Positions 23,445 through 32,752 of a stretch of DNA of 40,739 bases are shown one piece after another (position 1 is the stretch's first letter; each line of letters opens with the position of its first letter). The notes under the pieces are model-generated. The model saw nothing but the letters and a program-made list of their open reading frames with translations, was not told the DNA's origin and made no database searches. This stretch comes from Xenococcus sp. PCC 7305 (GTDB lineage Bacteria; Cyanobacteriota; Cyanobacteriia; Cyanobacteriales; Xenococcaceae), in assembly GCF_000332055.1 (NCBI RefSeq), contig NZ_ALVZ01000179.1, positions 1-40,739 on the forward strand, in the 5' to 3' direction. The position numbers and the translations under genes are program-made.

Positions 23445-24581
23445 TTAGAGTCTTAATTGCCTAATCTTATGTTCTTCATATTTTTTGTTATTGATCGCTT
23501 CGCCAATAATGACATTGACTTGTTCTCCCAACAACATTACCAAAGAGCTAAGATAAAGCCATAACATTAGAATAATCACAGCCCCCAAAGCTCCGTAAAT
23601 TTTGTTATAAATACCGGCATGGAAAACATAGTACCGAAATACAACCGAAACAATCGCCCAAGAAATTGCAGCTAGAACCGCACCAGGAATCAAAGGTATT
23701 TGCTTTGCTCTAATGCTAGTGCCAAATTGATAAATAAAGGCGAAAGCGATCGCAACTATGCCTAAAGCGATCGGAAAACTGAGCCAACGCCAAATACTAA
23801 CTAACCAAAAACTTACTTTTTGTTCTATGTTGAGATTAACAATTGAAGTCTGAACAAAAACAAAGAGACTATAGACCAATTGAATCAAAAAAGTACCGCC
23901 AATAATGACCAAACCAATCAGAGTGTTTTGATTTTTAATCGGTTCTCTAGCACTGGTTCTTTGTAACCTGTAGATAAAATATAAAGCCGCTAATAATATG
24001 GTTGCAATTGTGATAACACTAAATATTTCCCAGGTAATAAATAATAAGTTTCCCCAATTTTGTTCGACAGCAAGTCGTAGTAAAAAATCCCCAATCAATA
24101 GCAAAAAATTAGCTGCAATCCATAAAATCATAGTGCCAATGGTCAGAAAAATGGCAATTGCTCTGTTGTGCCAAAAATTTCTTCTTTTTTCCCTTGGTAT
24201 TTGATGAATATTCTCAAGAGCATTAATAGCCGAGCAAATCACCCCAGAAATCACCCAAATCGAGGCCACGAAACTAATAGAGAATAAACTTTTACCTTGA
24301 GATATATTAGCGTATTCCTTGAAATTCAAAAGTAGGTTCCAAACCTCTTCCGGAACAATCCCAGCAAAGTTATTTGCTAATTCTCCTAAAGTTGCTTTTA
24401 CCGAATTTTCCAGCAAACTAATTGCTGTTAAAATAGTTATAATTGCAGGAAATAAGCCCAACATGGCGTTAAAAGCCATTTCTGAGGACAAACCAGTTAA
24501 TCTCTTTTGAATCGTACAGGCAACGGTTCTTCGAATAAGATACCAAATAAAATAACCATAATAACAAATAAGATCGACCAT
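23445..24581 (-). CDS. YihY/BrkB family inner-membrane protein
   Basis: A 378-residue protein with six predicted membrane segments (for example TFLIQLVYSLFVFVQ, IALGIVAIAFAFIYQ, GAVIILMLWLYLSSLVMLLG) and the family signature near the start (SSEMAFNAMLGLFPAIITILTA, about 33-54). BrkB/YihY proteins were once thought to be RNase BN; that is now considered wrong. Some members are proposed to take part in moving lipids across the periplasm. It lies 49 bp downstream of the DUF3769 gene on the same strand, so the two are probably co-transcribed. Pairing a YihY protein with an LptD-like outer-membrane protein fits an envelope-lipid theme, which is inference. Confidence 0.9.
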   Translation of the reverse strand: MVDLICYYGYFIWYLIRRTVACTIQKRLTGLSSEMAFNAMLGLFPAIITILTAISLLENSVKATLGELANNFAGIVPEEVWNLLLNFKEYANISQGKSLFSISFVASIWVISGVICSAINALENIHQIPREKRRNFWHNRAIAIFLTIGTMILWIAANFLLLIGDFLLRLAVEQNWGNLLFITWEIFSVITIATILLAALYFIYRLQRTSAREPIKNQNTLIGLVIIGGTFLIQLVYSLFVFVQTSIVNLNIEQKVSFWLVSIWRWLSFPIALGIVAIAFAFIYQFGTSIRAKQIPLIPGAVLAAISWAIVSVVFRYYVFHAGIYNKIYGALGAVIILMLWLYLSSLVMLLGEQVNVIIGEAINNKKYEEHKIRQLRL

Positions 24582-24630
24582 TTTGTATTAAATCCTATCT
24601 CAAGATCATACTCAAGAATTGAGTAATCAA

Positions 24631-26718
24631 CTATCTACTAACTCCTTGAGTGACGGGTCTAATGTCATTGCGTTTAAAAGGTTCAGCATTGCCGCGCCAA
24701 TTAAAGTCATTAATCCGAAAACTAAAAGAGCCTATTTCCAACTCGGGGCTATAACGTAGAGTTATATTATGAGTTCGTCTACTGTATTCTATGATGTAAT
24801 CAGTATTGATATCATCTCCATTATCAATATTGAAAGACGTTTGAACTCCCAATCGAATAGGCCCATAAAGTTGTTGTGTAATGCCTAGTGCCAGGGTTTG
24901 CTGATCAGCATCGCGGTCAAACAAAAATGGTGATTCGTCCGCATTGGTACCAATAGAATAGGTTGCATTGAAACCTGTATAGTCAAACCAGGAACGGGAG
25001 AAATGACCAACTTGACCTTGGATGCCAATGCTGCCACGTAAAGAATGTTGACCATCATTATTACTGTAAAAACTAGTGACGCCACTCAGCCCAGTATTGA
25101 GTTGCAAATAGGGAACAACTGGCACAGGAGAAAAACGCAAAGCTTCCTTCCTCGATATGGGGAGAGCCTTGCCTTGCCATAACAAAAAACCTTTACCTAA
25201 AAATGCCGCTCCTTGAAAACGAGTAAGATTGGTTCGATTATTATCGCGATTAACCTCTAACAAATCTAGGCGATCAGTATCAGCATTGATATTTTGAATC
25301 GAACCTTGGTATCTCAGGCTAATCCCGGTCTTCCCCAGGAGAATAATCGGTGAGGTAACAATGCCACCTATACTGTTGTAAACTGTTTGAAAGCCTAGTG
25401 AACCATTGAATAATCTTTCGCGGAAATTGAACTCCAAACTGAAATCGTAGGGGTTCTGAAGATTGCCAATCAACTGTCTGGCTGCTAGTTTGGCACGGAT
25501 GTTATCGTCGAGGGGCTCATTAAAGCCACTAATGGAAAATTTGGCGTCCACACTAGATCTGTCGGAGAAATCATTGCTGAAAAAACTTTTGACTCCGAAT
25601 ACCCCAGGATCAATAATTCCTCCATCTTCGTCGCGATTGAAATCAAAAGCATCGGTGAAGATCGCTCGTTGGAGAAAATATTGGGGAGTCACCGTCCAAA
25701 TCGTTTGATCTTGATCCAGAATGGTAAAGGCTCGTTCGACAAATAAACCACCTCGCTCATCACCATCAAACCCAATACTAAATAGTCCAGGACTTCGAGG
25801 TCGACCATCAAATACGAAGGAGTTTTTTAGTAGGGGGAAAGAAAACCCATCATCGATGACCACACGAGATTTCGTGGTGGTTAATTCATTCACTAATGGT
25901 GCGGTTTGCTGAAATTTGGCGGTTTCGGCCCTTAATTCTAATTCTGGAGGAGAAAAGGGATCGTTAGTAATGCTGATATTGGTAGCTTGCCAACCATCGG
26001 GCTCAAATTCCATTCTTTCTGCTTCAAAACGAACTCGATTAATGGTGCCTGCTTCTTCATCAATACGTTTTCCGTCCAAGATTCCCAAATCTCGTTTGCT
26101 GCCTACGGAAAACTCAAAATCAGATTGGGCGGTAACATCGGTAATTGGTTGATTGACTGCCAGGCGATCGCTTAAGGAAAGATTGGTTAAAGTCTCATCT
26201 TCTGGTAACTGCTGGGACAAGTCTCTGCCTAAAGTGGTACGGTCTATTTGTCCTTCAGCATTGATCACAACGCCACGATCTTGCACCAAATAATATTCAA
26301 ACTTATCTCCTTCTATGATTTGGTCACCTCTAGTGAGAACGACATTTCCTTCGGCAACAACAATGCGATCAGCTAGATTCACCTGCATGCGATCGCTAGT
26401 TAAGACAGCTTGAGAGAAACGCAACACCACATCTCCTTCGGCAGTAATCACTTCTTTAGTTTGATCATATTCTTGGCGATCGGCAATGATTTCTACAACT
26501 TCTACTTTCTCAATACTAGGAGGAGTAACTTCTGTTGAGCCCTCCGATGGAATATTTGGTTCTGTCGGAATTTCGATCTCAAAGGTTTCGCGATCGCCTT
26601 CTCTTGTTTGAGCAATTAGATCAACCTTCTTCCCATGAAGATTTTTGGGAGCGATAATCTCAGCAGCTATTGGTTGTGGCAGAGCCTCTGATGGTAACAA
26701 ATTCAGAAAAAAAAACAT
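24631..26718 (-). CDS. DUF3769 / LptD-like outer-membrane protein
   Basis: A 695-residue protein with an OstA/LptA-like N-terminal beta domain (about 75-165: VVEIIADRQEYDQTKEVITA, AEGDVVLRF, SDRMQVNLADRIVVAEGNV) followed by a large beta-barrel region (about 280-695) of DUF3769 type rich in alternating strands. This is the cyanobacterial counterpart of LptD, which inserts lipopolysaccharide into the outer membrane. The N-terminal hydrophobic leader is very short (MFFFLNLLPSEALPQ), and no Shine-Dalgarno is visible at the ATG (26716-26718), so the true start could differ. It is divergent from cax, 171 bp apart. YihY follows on the same strand. Confidence 0.85.
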   Translation of the reverse strand: MFFFLNLLPSEALPQPIAAEIIAPKNLHGKKVDLIAQTREGDRETFEIEIPTEPNIPSEGSTEVTPPSIEKVEVVEIIADRQEYDQTKEVITAEGDVVLRFSQAVLTSDRMQVNLADRIVVAEGNVVLTRGDQIIEGDKFEYYLVQDRGVVINAEGQIDRTTLGRDLSQQLPEDETLTNLSLSDRLAVNQPITDVTAQSDFEFSVGSKRDLGILDGKRIDEEAGTINRVRFEAERMEFEPDGWQATNISITNDPFSPPELELRAETAKFQQTAPLVNELTTTKSRVVIDDGFSFPLLKNSFVFDGRPRSPGLFSIGFDGDERGGLFVERAFTILDQDQTIWTVTPQYFLQRAIFTDAFDFNRDEDGGIIDPGVFGVKSFFSNDFSDRSSVDAKFSISGFNEPLDDNIRAKLAARQLIGNLQNPYDFSLEFNFRERLFNGSLGFQTVYNSIGGIVTSPIILLGKTGISLRYQGSIQNINADTDRLDLLEVNRDNNRTNLTRFQGAAFLGKGFLLWQGKALPISRKEALRFSPVPVVPYLQLNTGLSGVTSFYSNNDGQHSLRGSIGIQGQVGHFSRSWFDYTGFNATYSIGTNADESPFLFDRDADQQTLALGITQQLYGPIRLGVQTSFNIDNGDDINTDYIIEYSRRTHNITLRYSPELEIGSFSFRINDFNWRGNAEPFKRNDIRPVTQGVSR

Positions 26719-26889
26719 GAAAAATTAATTTTATTTATTTCGAAGCAAAGCTCCGACAACCATAGCACCAAAATTATTTCTCCACCAAAAGTTGAACTTC
26801 AATTAGAAACGAATTCGAATATTATTGACATAAAACTCTCCTCTATTACAATGAGCGCAGTTGCACAGCACACGAAAAACAATTTGTAA

Positions 26890-27996
26890 ATGTTTAACAA
26901 AAATACGATTTTCCTGGGATTACTCTTATTTATTCCCATTTCCCTGGCCGCCCATTTCCTTGAATGGGGAGAAAGCATAGTATTTATCACTGCCGGAATT
27001 GGGATTGTCCCCCTGGCTGCTTATATGGGTGAAGCTACAGAAGAAATTGCGGTTGTTGTGGGACCCAATTTAGGAGGCTTACTCAATGCTACTTTTGGCA
27101 ATGCCACCGAATTGATTTTAGCTTTTGTGGCTCTTAAAGGAGGATTAATTACAGTAGTTAAGGCAACTATTACTGGTTCTATTATTAGTAACCTTCTTTT
27201 GGTTATGGGTTTTTCCATGTTTTTAGGGGGATTAAAATATAAAGAGCAAATTTTCCAGTCTGGTGCAGCACGCATGAATGCCTCCATTATGAATTTGGCC
27301 GTGATTGCTATTCTGATTCCGACTGCTGTGGAATACACCTCTTCTGGAATTGGAGAAAGTACCTTGCAAAAGCTCTCAGTGACAGTGGCAGTGGTGTTGA
27401 TCTTAATTTATTGTTTGACTTTATTATTTTCGATGAAAACCCACTCCTATCTTTATGATGTTGGAGAAGCAGATCTAGCAGACTCAGAAGAAGCAGAAGA
27501 TGGGGAAGATGCTAAAGAAAAAGTCAATTTACCGTTTTGGATTGGTATCTTATTAGTTATTACCATTGGCGTGGCCGTGGAGTCGGAATTGCTAGTTGAC
27601 TCTCTAGAAGTCGCAACTTCCGAGCTAGGTCTGACAGCATTATTCACTGGGGTAATTTTATTGCCAATTATCGGGAATGCCGCTGAACATGCTACTGCCG
27701 TGACTGTTGCTTTAAAAAACAAAATGGATTTATCTGTTTCTGTTGCCATGGGTTCGAGTATGCAAATTGCTCTTTTTGTTGCTCCTGTGCTAGTAATTGG
27801 TGGCTGGATTATGGGGCAACCAATGGATTTGGATTTTAATCCTTTTGAATTAGTTGCTGTAATTGTGGCAGTTTTAATTGCTAATTCTGTAAGTTCTGAT
27901 GGAGAATCAAACTGGTTGGAAGGTAGTCTTTTATTGGCTACTTACACCATATTAGGTTTGGCTTTCTTCTTCCATCCCATGACCCAGGGACTTTAA
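26890..27996 (+). CDS. cax: Calcium/proton exchanger (Cax)
   Basis: A 368-residue antiporter of the CaCA superfamily with about eleven membrane segments. Two inverted alpha repeats carry the ion-binding motifs: LLNATFGNATELILAFVAL (about 63-81) and IIGNAAEHATAVTVALKNK (about 259-277), whose acidic residues coordinate Ca2+ as in VCX1/Cax structures. An acidic cytoplasmic loop (about 197-214, SEEAEDGEDAKEK) separates the halves and may bind calcium. It expels Ca2+ using the proton gradient, in the plasma membrane or thylakoid. The start is ATG at 26890. It is divergent from the LptD-like gene and followed by a heptamer repeat before accA. Confidence 0.93.
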   Translation: MFNKNTIFLGLLLFIPISLAAHFLEWGESIVFITAGIGIVPLAAYMGEATEEIAVVVGPNLGGLLNATFGNATELILAFVALKGGLITVVKATITGSIISNLLLVMGFSMFLGGLKYKEQIFQSGAARMNASIMNLAVIAILIPTAVEYTSSGIGESTLQKLSVTVAVVLILIYCLTLLFSMKTHSYLYDVGEADLADSEEAEDGEDAKEKVNLPFWIGILLVITIGVAVESELLVDSLEVATSELGLTALFTGVILLPIIGNAAEHATAVTVALKNKMDLSVSVAMGSSMQIALFVAPVLVIGGWIMGQPMDLDFNPFELVAVIVAVLIANSVSSDGESNWLEGSLLLATYTILGLAFFFHPMTQGL

Positions 27997-27998
27997 AG

Positions 27999-28080
27999 GG
28001 ATGAGGGATAAAGGATGAAGGATGAGGATTAAGCTCATAAGTAATTTTTCCTCGTTCATTATTCCTTGTTTCTTGTTCCT
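27999..28080. repeat. Two heptamer tandem-repeat blocks upstream of accA
   Basis: 27999-28026 holds four 7-mers of the form ggatgaN/ggataaa. 28054-28080 holds gttcatt, attcctt, gtttctt and gttcct units. Both are STRR-like and lie between the cax stop and the accA promoter region. Confidence 0.75.
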
Positions 28081-28095
28081 GAAATACGGCATAAT

Positions 28096-28112
28096 CTATA
28101 CTGCTGGTATAG
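28096..28112 (+). promoter_or_regulatory. Inverted repeat / -10-like element upstream of accA
   Basis: CTATAC (28096-28101) and GTATAG (28107-28112) form an inverted repeat with a 5-nt spacer, 20 bp before the ATG. TATACT within it could be a -10 box, with TTGTTC (28073-28078) as a weak -35 at 18 bp. The flanks match the element upstream of the IF-3 gene (2519-2537) almost base for base. Confidence 0.4.
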
Positions 28113-28132
28113 CTCCCGAATTAAGATAAATT

Positions 28133-29110
28133 ATGCCCAAGACTGAGCGCAAGAATTTCCTATTAGATTTTGAAAAGCCCTTATGTGAACTAGAATCGCG
28201 TATTGAGCAAATTAGACAATTAGCCGCGGAGAATCAGGTGGATGTTTCTGGTGAAATTGCTCAGTTAGAAGCTAGGGCGAGTACTCTGCGCAAGGAAATA
28301 TTTGGCTCCCTGACTCCTGCTCAAAGGCTACAGTTGGCTCGTCATCCTCGTCGTCCCAGCACCCTCGACTATATTCAAGCAATTACCGATGAATGGTTAG
28401 AAATTCATGGCGATCGCAGTGGCAATGATGATCCTGCTTTAGTTGGTGGAGTCGGTCGTCTTAATGGCAGACCAGTCGTCTTGATGGGTCACCAAAAAGG
28501 TCGAGATACGAAGGATAATGTCGCTCGTAATTTTGGCATGGCTGCCCCAGGAGGCTATCGCAAAGCATTACGGTTAATGGAACATGCTAATAAATTTGGC
28601 ATGCCGATTCTGACTTTCATTGATACACCTGGTGCCTGGGCAGGAGTTGAAGCCGAGAAACTAGGACAGGGAGAGGCGATCGCCTATAATCTCAGGCAAA
28701 TGTTTGGGCTTGAAGTCCCTATTATCACAACTGTTATTGGAGAAGGCGGTTCTGGTGGCGCCTTAGGTATTGGTGTAGCTGATCGCTTATTAATGTTTGA
28801 ACATTCAGTCTATACTGTAGCTAGTCCAGAAGCCTGCGCCGCAATTCTCTGGAAAGATGCCAAAAAATCGCCTCAAGCAGCATCCGCACTCAAAATCACT
28901 TCTCGGGATTTAAAACAACTGGGATTAATCGATGCGATCCTGCCCGAACCCCCCAGTGCCGCCCATTCAGAACCCCTAGAAGCTGCAGCTACTCTTAAAC
29001 AGGCTCTCTGGGAAAATATCGAGAACCTTTCTGAGATGAGTATTCAACAACGGCAGCAGTTACGATATGAAAAATTCCGTAAAATGGGCGTATTTGAACA
29101 AGTAAGTTGA
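28133..29110 (+). CDS. accA: Acetyl-CoA carboxylase carboxyltransferase subunit alpha
   Basis: A 325-residue AccA, which with AccD transfers CO2 from carboxybiotin-AccB to acetyl-CoA, the first committed step of fatty-acid synthesis. Visible family sequence: N-terminal coiled region ([20 protein letters not shown]), then [86 protein letters not shown] and the oxyanion-forming [12 protein letters not shown]. Length matches the family (about 320-330). The start ATG at 28133 follows AAGATAAATT, a weak ribosome site. Cyanobacterial accA is normally unlinked from accB/C/D, as here. Confidence 0.97.
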   Translation: MPKTERKNFLLDFEKPLCELESRIEQIRQLAAENQVDVSGEIAQLEARASTLRKEIFGSLTPAQRLQLARHPRRPSTLDYIQAITDEWLEIHGDRSGNDDPALVGGVGRLNGRPVVLMGHQKGRDTKDNVARNFGMAAPGGYRKALRLMEHANKFGMPILTFIDTPGAWAGVEAEKLGQGEAIAYNLRQMFGLEVPIITTVIGEGGSGGALGIGVADRLLMFEHSVYTVASPEACAAILWKDAKKSPQAASALKITSRDLKQLGLIDAILPEPPSAAHSEPLEAAATLKQALWENIENLSEMSIQQRQQLRYEKFRKMGVFEQVS

Positions 29111-29448
29111 TATCTAACCTCTTGCTAATTGGGGAAATCAGAATTTTTATGTTTTATTAAGAATATGAGAATGTTATAATCATTAAGGAAACATTTCTTA
29201 ACATAGTTCCATTGGCTACTATGTAATTACTGTTTCCAAACCATAGTCAAGATCCTAACTACATTTGTCTGGATAGGTTCAAGTAGATTTTTTTGATAGT
29301 CATTAACCAAGACTAACCAACCAATTAACCATTGTATTTGTCATCAAATGTCTTTAAGTAACAAATAATGTCTTTATTCATTGTTGTTGCGCTTTTGGGC
29401 TGGCATTTTCTAAGACTTCAAGCGTAAATAATACCAAAATTTATTGAT
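29111..29448. other. 338-bp intergenic region between accA and the SDR gene
   Basis: AT-rich with no strong terminator or known RNA. A 19-codon frame at 29368-29427 would give one hydrophobic segment (MSLFIVVALLGWHFLRLQA) but lacks a ribosome site. A short inverted repeat ATAGT/ACTAT is present near 29203-29222. Nothing else recognised. Confidence 0.4.
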
Positions 29449-30177
29449 ATGAATCCACCTCCAACCCAACTACGAGCGATTATTACAGGAGCAAGTAGTG
29501 GCATTGGTAGAGCAACGGCTTTAGCTTTTGCCAAAGCCAACATCAAGCTTGCCTTGGTCAGTCGTGCTTCCGATAAATTGTCAGCAGTAGTTGATGCAGC
29601 AACTGCGTTGGGAGGGGAAGCCAAATCCTATCCTTTAGATTTAGCAGAAATTGCTCTAGTCAAGGAGCATATGTTAGCTATCGCCCAGGACTTTGGGGCA
29701 ATTGATATTTTGGTTAACAATGCAGGAATGGGTTATACAAATTCCCTCGAAGCAACCTCTCTTTCTGATTGGCAGCAGGTAATGAATCTCAATCTTACTA
29801 GTGTCTTTCAGTGTATGCAAGGAATTTTGCCGTCAATGCGAGCTCATGCTTCAGGAACCATTATTAATGTGGCATCGATCGCTGCCAGTAATGCTTTTCC
29901 TAATTGGGGTGCCTACAGTGTGAGTAAAGCAGGCTTAGTTGCTTTAACCAAAACCTTAGCGATCGAAGAAAGAGCTAATGGGATTCGGGCGGTGATCATT
30001 TCCCCTGGAGCAGTTAATACTTCCATTTGGGATACCGATACCGTAAAGGCAGATTTTGATCGCAAGGCAATGCTAACTCCAGAAATTATCGCCCAATCGA
30101 TTCTCCATGCAGCTTTATTACCATCACAAGCGGTAATAGAAGAAATGACCGTTATGCCCAGTGGAGGGGCTTTGTAA
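29449..30177 (+). CDS. Short-chain dehydrogenase/reductase (SDR)
   Basis: A 242-residue classical SDR. The cofactor motif TGASSGIG lies at 13-20, NNAG at 90-93, catalytic Ser143 in VASIAAS, and YSVSK (Tyr156, Lys160). The downstream PGAV-T loop ([11 protein letters not shown]) is standard. Arg39 in VSRA suggests NADP(H). It reduces or oxidises a hydroxyl/carbonyl compound; the substrate cannot be read from the sequence. The closest general resemblance is to 3-oxoacyl-ACP reductase-like and sepiapterin-reductase-like SDRs. It lies directly upstream of folE (67 bp to its ATG) on the same strand. If co-transcribed, a pterin-related substrate is possible, but this is inference from position. Confidence 0.9.
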   Translation: MNPPPTQLRAIITGASSGIGRATALAFAKANIKLALVSRASDKLSAVVDAATALGGEAKSYPLDLAEIALVKEHMLAIAQDFGAIDILVNNAGMGYTNSLEATSLSDWQQVMNLNLTSVFQCMQGILPSMRAHASGTIINVASIAASNAFPNWGAYSVSKAGLVALTKTLAIEERANGIRAVIISPGAVNTSIWDTDTVKADFDRKAMLTPEIIAQSILHAALLPSQAVIEEMTVMPSGGAL

Positions 30178-30244
30178 AACTTTACAAATAACGGTTTTCC
30201 ATCTAACAAATAGCAAGAGATCAGAGTTTCACTCAAAAATTATC

Positions 30245-30994
30245 ATGACAACAGCTTTTTCTAACGGTTCTAATTCTTCAACTAATGGCTTCAAATCCAA
30301 AAATGGCGCTGATGCTTCGCTCGATAGCTTAAAGGCTAGTTTGATCGAACAGGTTGTAACTAGACCAGATCGCAATACGAGTGACGGGAAAGAGGCCGTT
30401 ATTCAGACAAGCTCGCCCGAGAAATCACAAGAACGACTTCAGGATGCTGTCAGGGTTATGCTAGAGTCCTTAGGTGAAGATCCAAACCGAGAAGGATTGC
30501 TGAAAACCCCGAAAAGAGTTGCCGAGGCAATGCAGTTTCTCACTCAAGGATATAATCAGTCTTTAGAGACAATTATTAACGGTGCCATCTTTGATGAAGG
30601 CCATAATGAGATGGTTTTGGTTAGAGATATTAACTTTTTTAGTCTCTGCGAACATCATATGTTGCCCTTTATGGGTAGAGCTCATGTTGCATATATTCCC
30701 AATCAAAAAGTAGTGGGTCTGAGTAAGTTAGCTCGGATTGTGGAAATGTATGCTCGTCGTCTCCAGGTGCAAGAGCGTCTTACTCGTCAGGTGGCAGAAG
30801 CTCTTCAGGAAGCATTAGAACCTCAAGGAGTAGCTGTTGTGATGGAAGCAACGCATATGTGTATGTCAATGCGTGGTGTTCAAAAGCCTGGTTCTTGGAC
30901 TGTGACTAGTGCTATGTTAGGAGTTTTCCAAGAAGAGCAAAAAACTCGCGAAGAATTTCTAAATCTAATTCGTCATCAACCTAGTTTCATGTAG
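30245..30994 (+). CDS. folE: GTP cyclohydrolase I
   Basis: About 249 residues from the ATG at 30245; an in-frame GTG at 30161 overlaps the SDR end and is unlikely to be used. FolE converts GTP to dihydroneopterin triphosphate, the first step of folate and pterin synthesis. Core motifs: [39 protein letters not shown] (zinc ligands Cys and His), [32 protein letters not shown] and the second zinc Cys in [15 protein letters not shown]. The first about 60 residues are Ser/Asn-rich and look disordered. The gene ends in a clear stem-loop terminator. Confidence 0.96.
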   Translation: MTTAFSNGSNSSTNGFKSKNGADASLDSLKASLIEQVVTRPDRNTSDGKEAVIQTSSPEKSQERLQDAVRVMLESLGEDPNREGLLKTPKRVAEAMQFLTQGYNQSLETIINGAIFDEGHNEMVLVRDINFFSLCEHHMLPFMGRAHVAYIPNQKVVGLSKLARIVEMYARRLQVQERLTRQVAEALQEALEPQGVAVVMEATHMCMSMRGVQKPGSWTVTSAMLGVFQEEQKTREEFLNLIRHQPSFM

Positions 30995-31030
30995 TTCTAG
31001 ATTTAGATACTAAACTAAGTTGTAGCAAGA

Positions 31031-31065
31031 AGCCCATCTAATGAATTTGTTAGATGGGCTCTTTT
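31031..31065 (+). terminator. Rho-independent terminator of folE
   Basis: agcccatctaa (31031-31041) pairs perfectly over 11 bp with ttagatgggct (31050-31060) around an 8-nt loop, followed by ctttt. It is 36 bp after the folE stop and faces the convergent purF gene, so it may work in both directions. Confidence 0.82.
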
Positions 31066-31070
31066 AGTAA

Positions 31071-31097
31071 ATTAGATAAATTAGATAAATTAGATAA
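31071..31097. repeat. Three exact nonamers (attagataa) 3' of purF
   Basis: Three perfect tandem copies of a 9-mer lie between the folE terminator and the purF stop codon. Non-coding; probably slippage-derived. Confidence 0.8.
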
Positions 31098-31104
31098 AGT
31101 TGTT

Positions 31105-32586
31105 TTAAGTCACTTTTTCAAGAATCAGCTTAGATCTTTTAATGCGCTCAGGAATCTCAATCGGATAATCACCAGTAAAACAAGCAGAACAAAAACTATG
31201 AGGATCTTTGTCTGTTACTTGCAACATTCCTTCCCAGCTTAAATAGGCTAATGAATCAACTCCAATTTGAGCCTCAATCTCTTTTACTGATGTAGTGGCA
31301 GCAATTAATTGCTCTTGATTGTCGGTGTCTATGCCATAAAAACAAGGATGAGTCACAGGAGGCGAAGAGATTCGCATATGGACTTCGCTCGCTCCGGCGT
31401 CCCGTAAAGCTTGAACTATTTTACGGCTAGTTGTTCCTCTAACGATAGAATCATCAACAATAATGATTCGTTTCCCTTTTAGGACATCCTTGAGAGTATT
31501 CAGTTTCATTTTTATGCCTGCTTCCCGCATATGTTGGGTCGGCTGGATGAAAGTTCGACCTACGTAGCGATTTTTGATTAAGCCTTCCCCAAAAGGAATC
31601 CCCGATTGCCGAGAAAATCCGATCGCCGCAGGAATTCCTGAATCAGGTACTCCCATAATCATGTCGGCATCTACTAGAGATTCTTTTGCTAATTGTTCTC
31701 CCAACCGTAATCGATAGCTATAGAGAGTTTCATCATGCATGAGGCTATCAGGACGGGAAAAATAGATCATCTCGAAGATACAGAGCTTTCTGTCTGGTTC
31801 TTGTCCCCAATGAAAGGAAGCTAATCCGTCTTCGTTAATCCAAACTAGTTCTCCTGGCTCGACATCTCTAAGATATTCTGCCCCAATGATATCTAGACCA
31901 CAGGTTTCTGATGATAAAACATAACGCGTAGTTTCTTCTTTAAGAACCCCAATTACCAAAGGACGAATCCCATGAGGGTCTCTGGCTCCGATCATACCTT
32001 CGGGAGTCCCGATAACTAAACTATAAGCTCCAGAACAGAGTTTAAAAGCACTCAGAGCAGCTTCTAACCAATCCTTACCGCTGTCAACCTCTTCGGCGAT
32101 CGCGAGTGCGATCGCTTCTGAATCAGTAGTGGTCAGAAAACAGCGATCTTGTTTTTGGAGTTTTTCTCTAAGCTCCAAAGCATTTACCAAGTTGCCATTA
32201 TGCGCCAGGGCCAGTTTACCCAATCTAGTGTCCAATACAGCGGGTTGGGCATTAGCTTTTAAGCTAGACCCTGTGGTGGAATAGCGAGTATGGCCGACGG
32301 CGAGATATCCAGTTAAGGTTTCGAGAATTTCTTCGTTAAATACTTGAGAAACTAAACCCATATCCTTGTGACAATGAACTAAATTGCCTTCAAAAGTGGC
32401 AATTCCTGCTGATTCCTGTCCTCGATGTTGGAGGGCATAGAGTCCAAAATAGGTGAGTGCTGCCACATTTTCTTCTGGGGCATAGACTCCGAACACACCA
32501 CAAGCTTCTTCTGGTTTATCGGGCCTTTCACTCAAAGGTGAAACAGAGAAGTCTTGCTCCGAAGAGGGGGATTGGGGGGACATCAT
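31105..32586 (-). CDS. purF: Amidophosphoribosyltransferase
   Basis: A 493-residue PurF, which makes phosphoribosylamine from PRPP and glutamine, the first committed purine step. A propeptide of about 28 residues precedes the catalytic Cys (C29 in EEACGVFGVYAP). The Ntn-type glutaminase domain covers about 29-260 (LQHRGQESAGIA, GHTRYSTTGSS, LAHNGNLVN). The PRPP-binding phosphoribosyltransferase domain follows (PDSGIPAAIGFSRQ, KRIIIVDDSIVRGTTS). Cys residues for an iron-sulfur cluster are suggested by FYGIDT-adjacent CF and the C-terminal CSACF. The start is one of two consecutive ATGs (32586 or 32583). It follows purL on the same strand with 166 bp between. Confidence 0.97.
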   Translation of the reverse strand: MMSPQSPSSEQDFSVSPLSERPDKPEEACGVFGVYAPEENVAALTYFGLYALQHRGQESAGIATFEGNLVHCHKDMGLVSQVFNEEILETLTGYLAVGHTRYSTTGSSLKANAQPAVLDTRLGKLALAHNGNLVNALELREKLQKQDRCFLTTTDSEAIALAIAEEVDSGKDWLEAALSAFKLCSGAYSLVIGTPEGMIGARDPHGIRPLVIGVLKEETTRYVLSSETCGLDIIGAEYLRDVEPGELVWINEDGLASFHWGQEPDRKLCIFEMIYFSRPDSLMHDETLYSYRLRLGEQLAKESLVDADMIMGVPDSGIPAAIGFSRQSGIPFGEGLIKNRYVGRTFIQPTQHMREAGIKMKLNTLKDVLKGKRIIIVDDSIVRGTTSRKIVQALRDAGASEVHMRISSPPVTHPCFYGIDTDNQEQLIAATTSVKEIEAQIGVDSLAYLSWEGMLQVTDKDPHSFCSACFTGDYPIEIPERIKRSKLILEKVT

Positions 32587-32752
32587 CCTAATAATTTGGC
32601 TCCTAAAGATTGCAGGTAGTTGTCTAAATTATGTTTTGGGACTGGTACGTTATCATCAAAATTCGCTTCCTAACATTAACCCTAAATTCATTTATTAAGG
32701 TTAGACTATTGCCAAGAAACTCACTTTTTTTTGCTCTGAATTGAGCAAGAGA

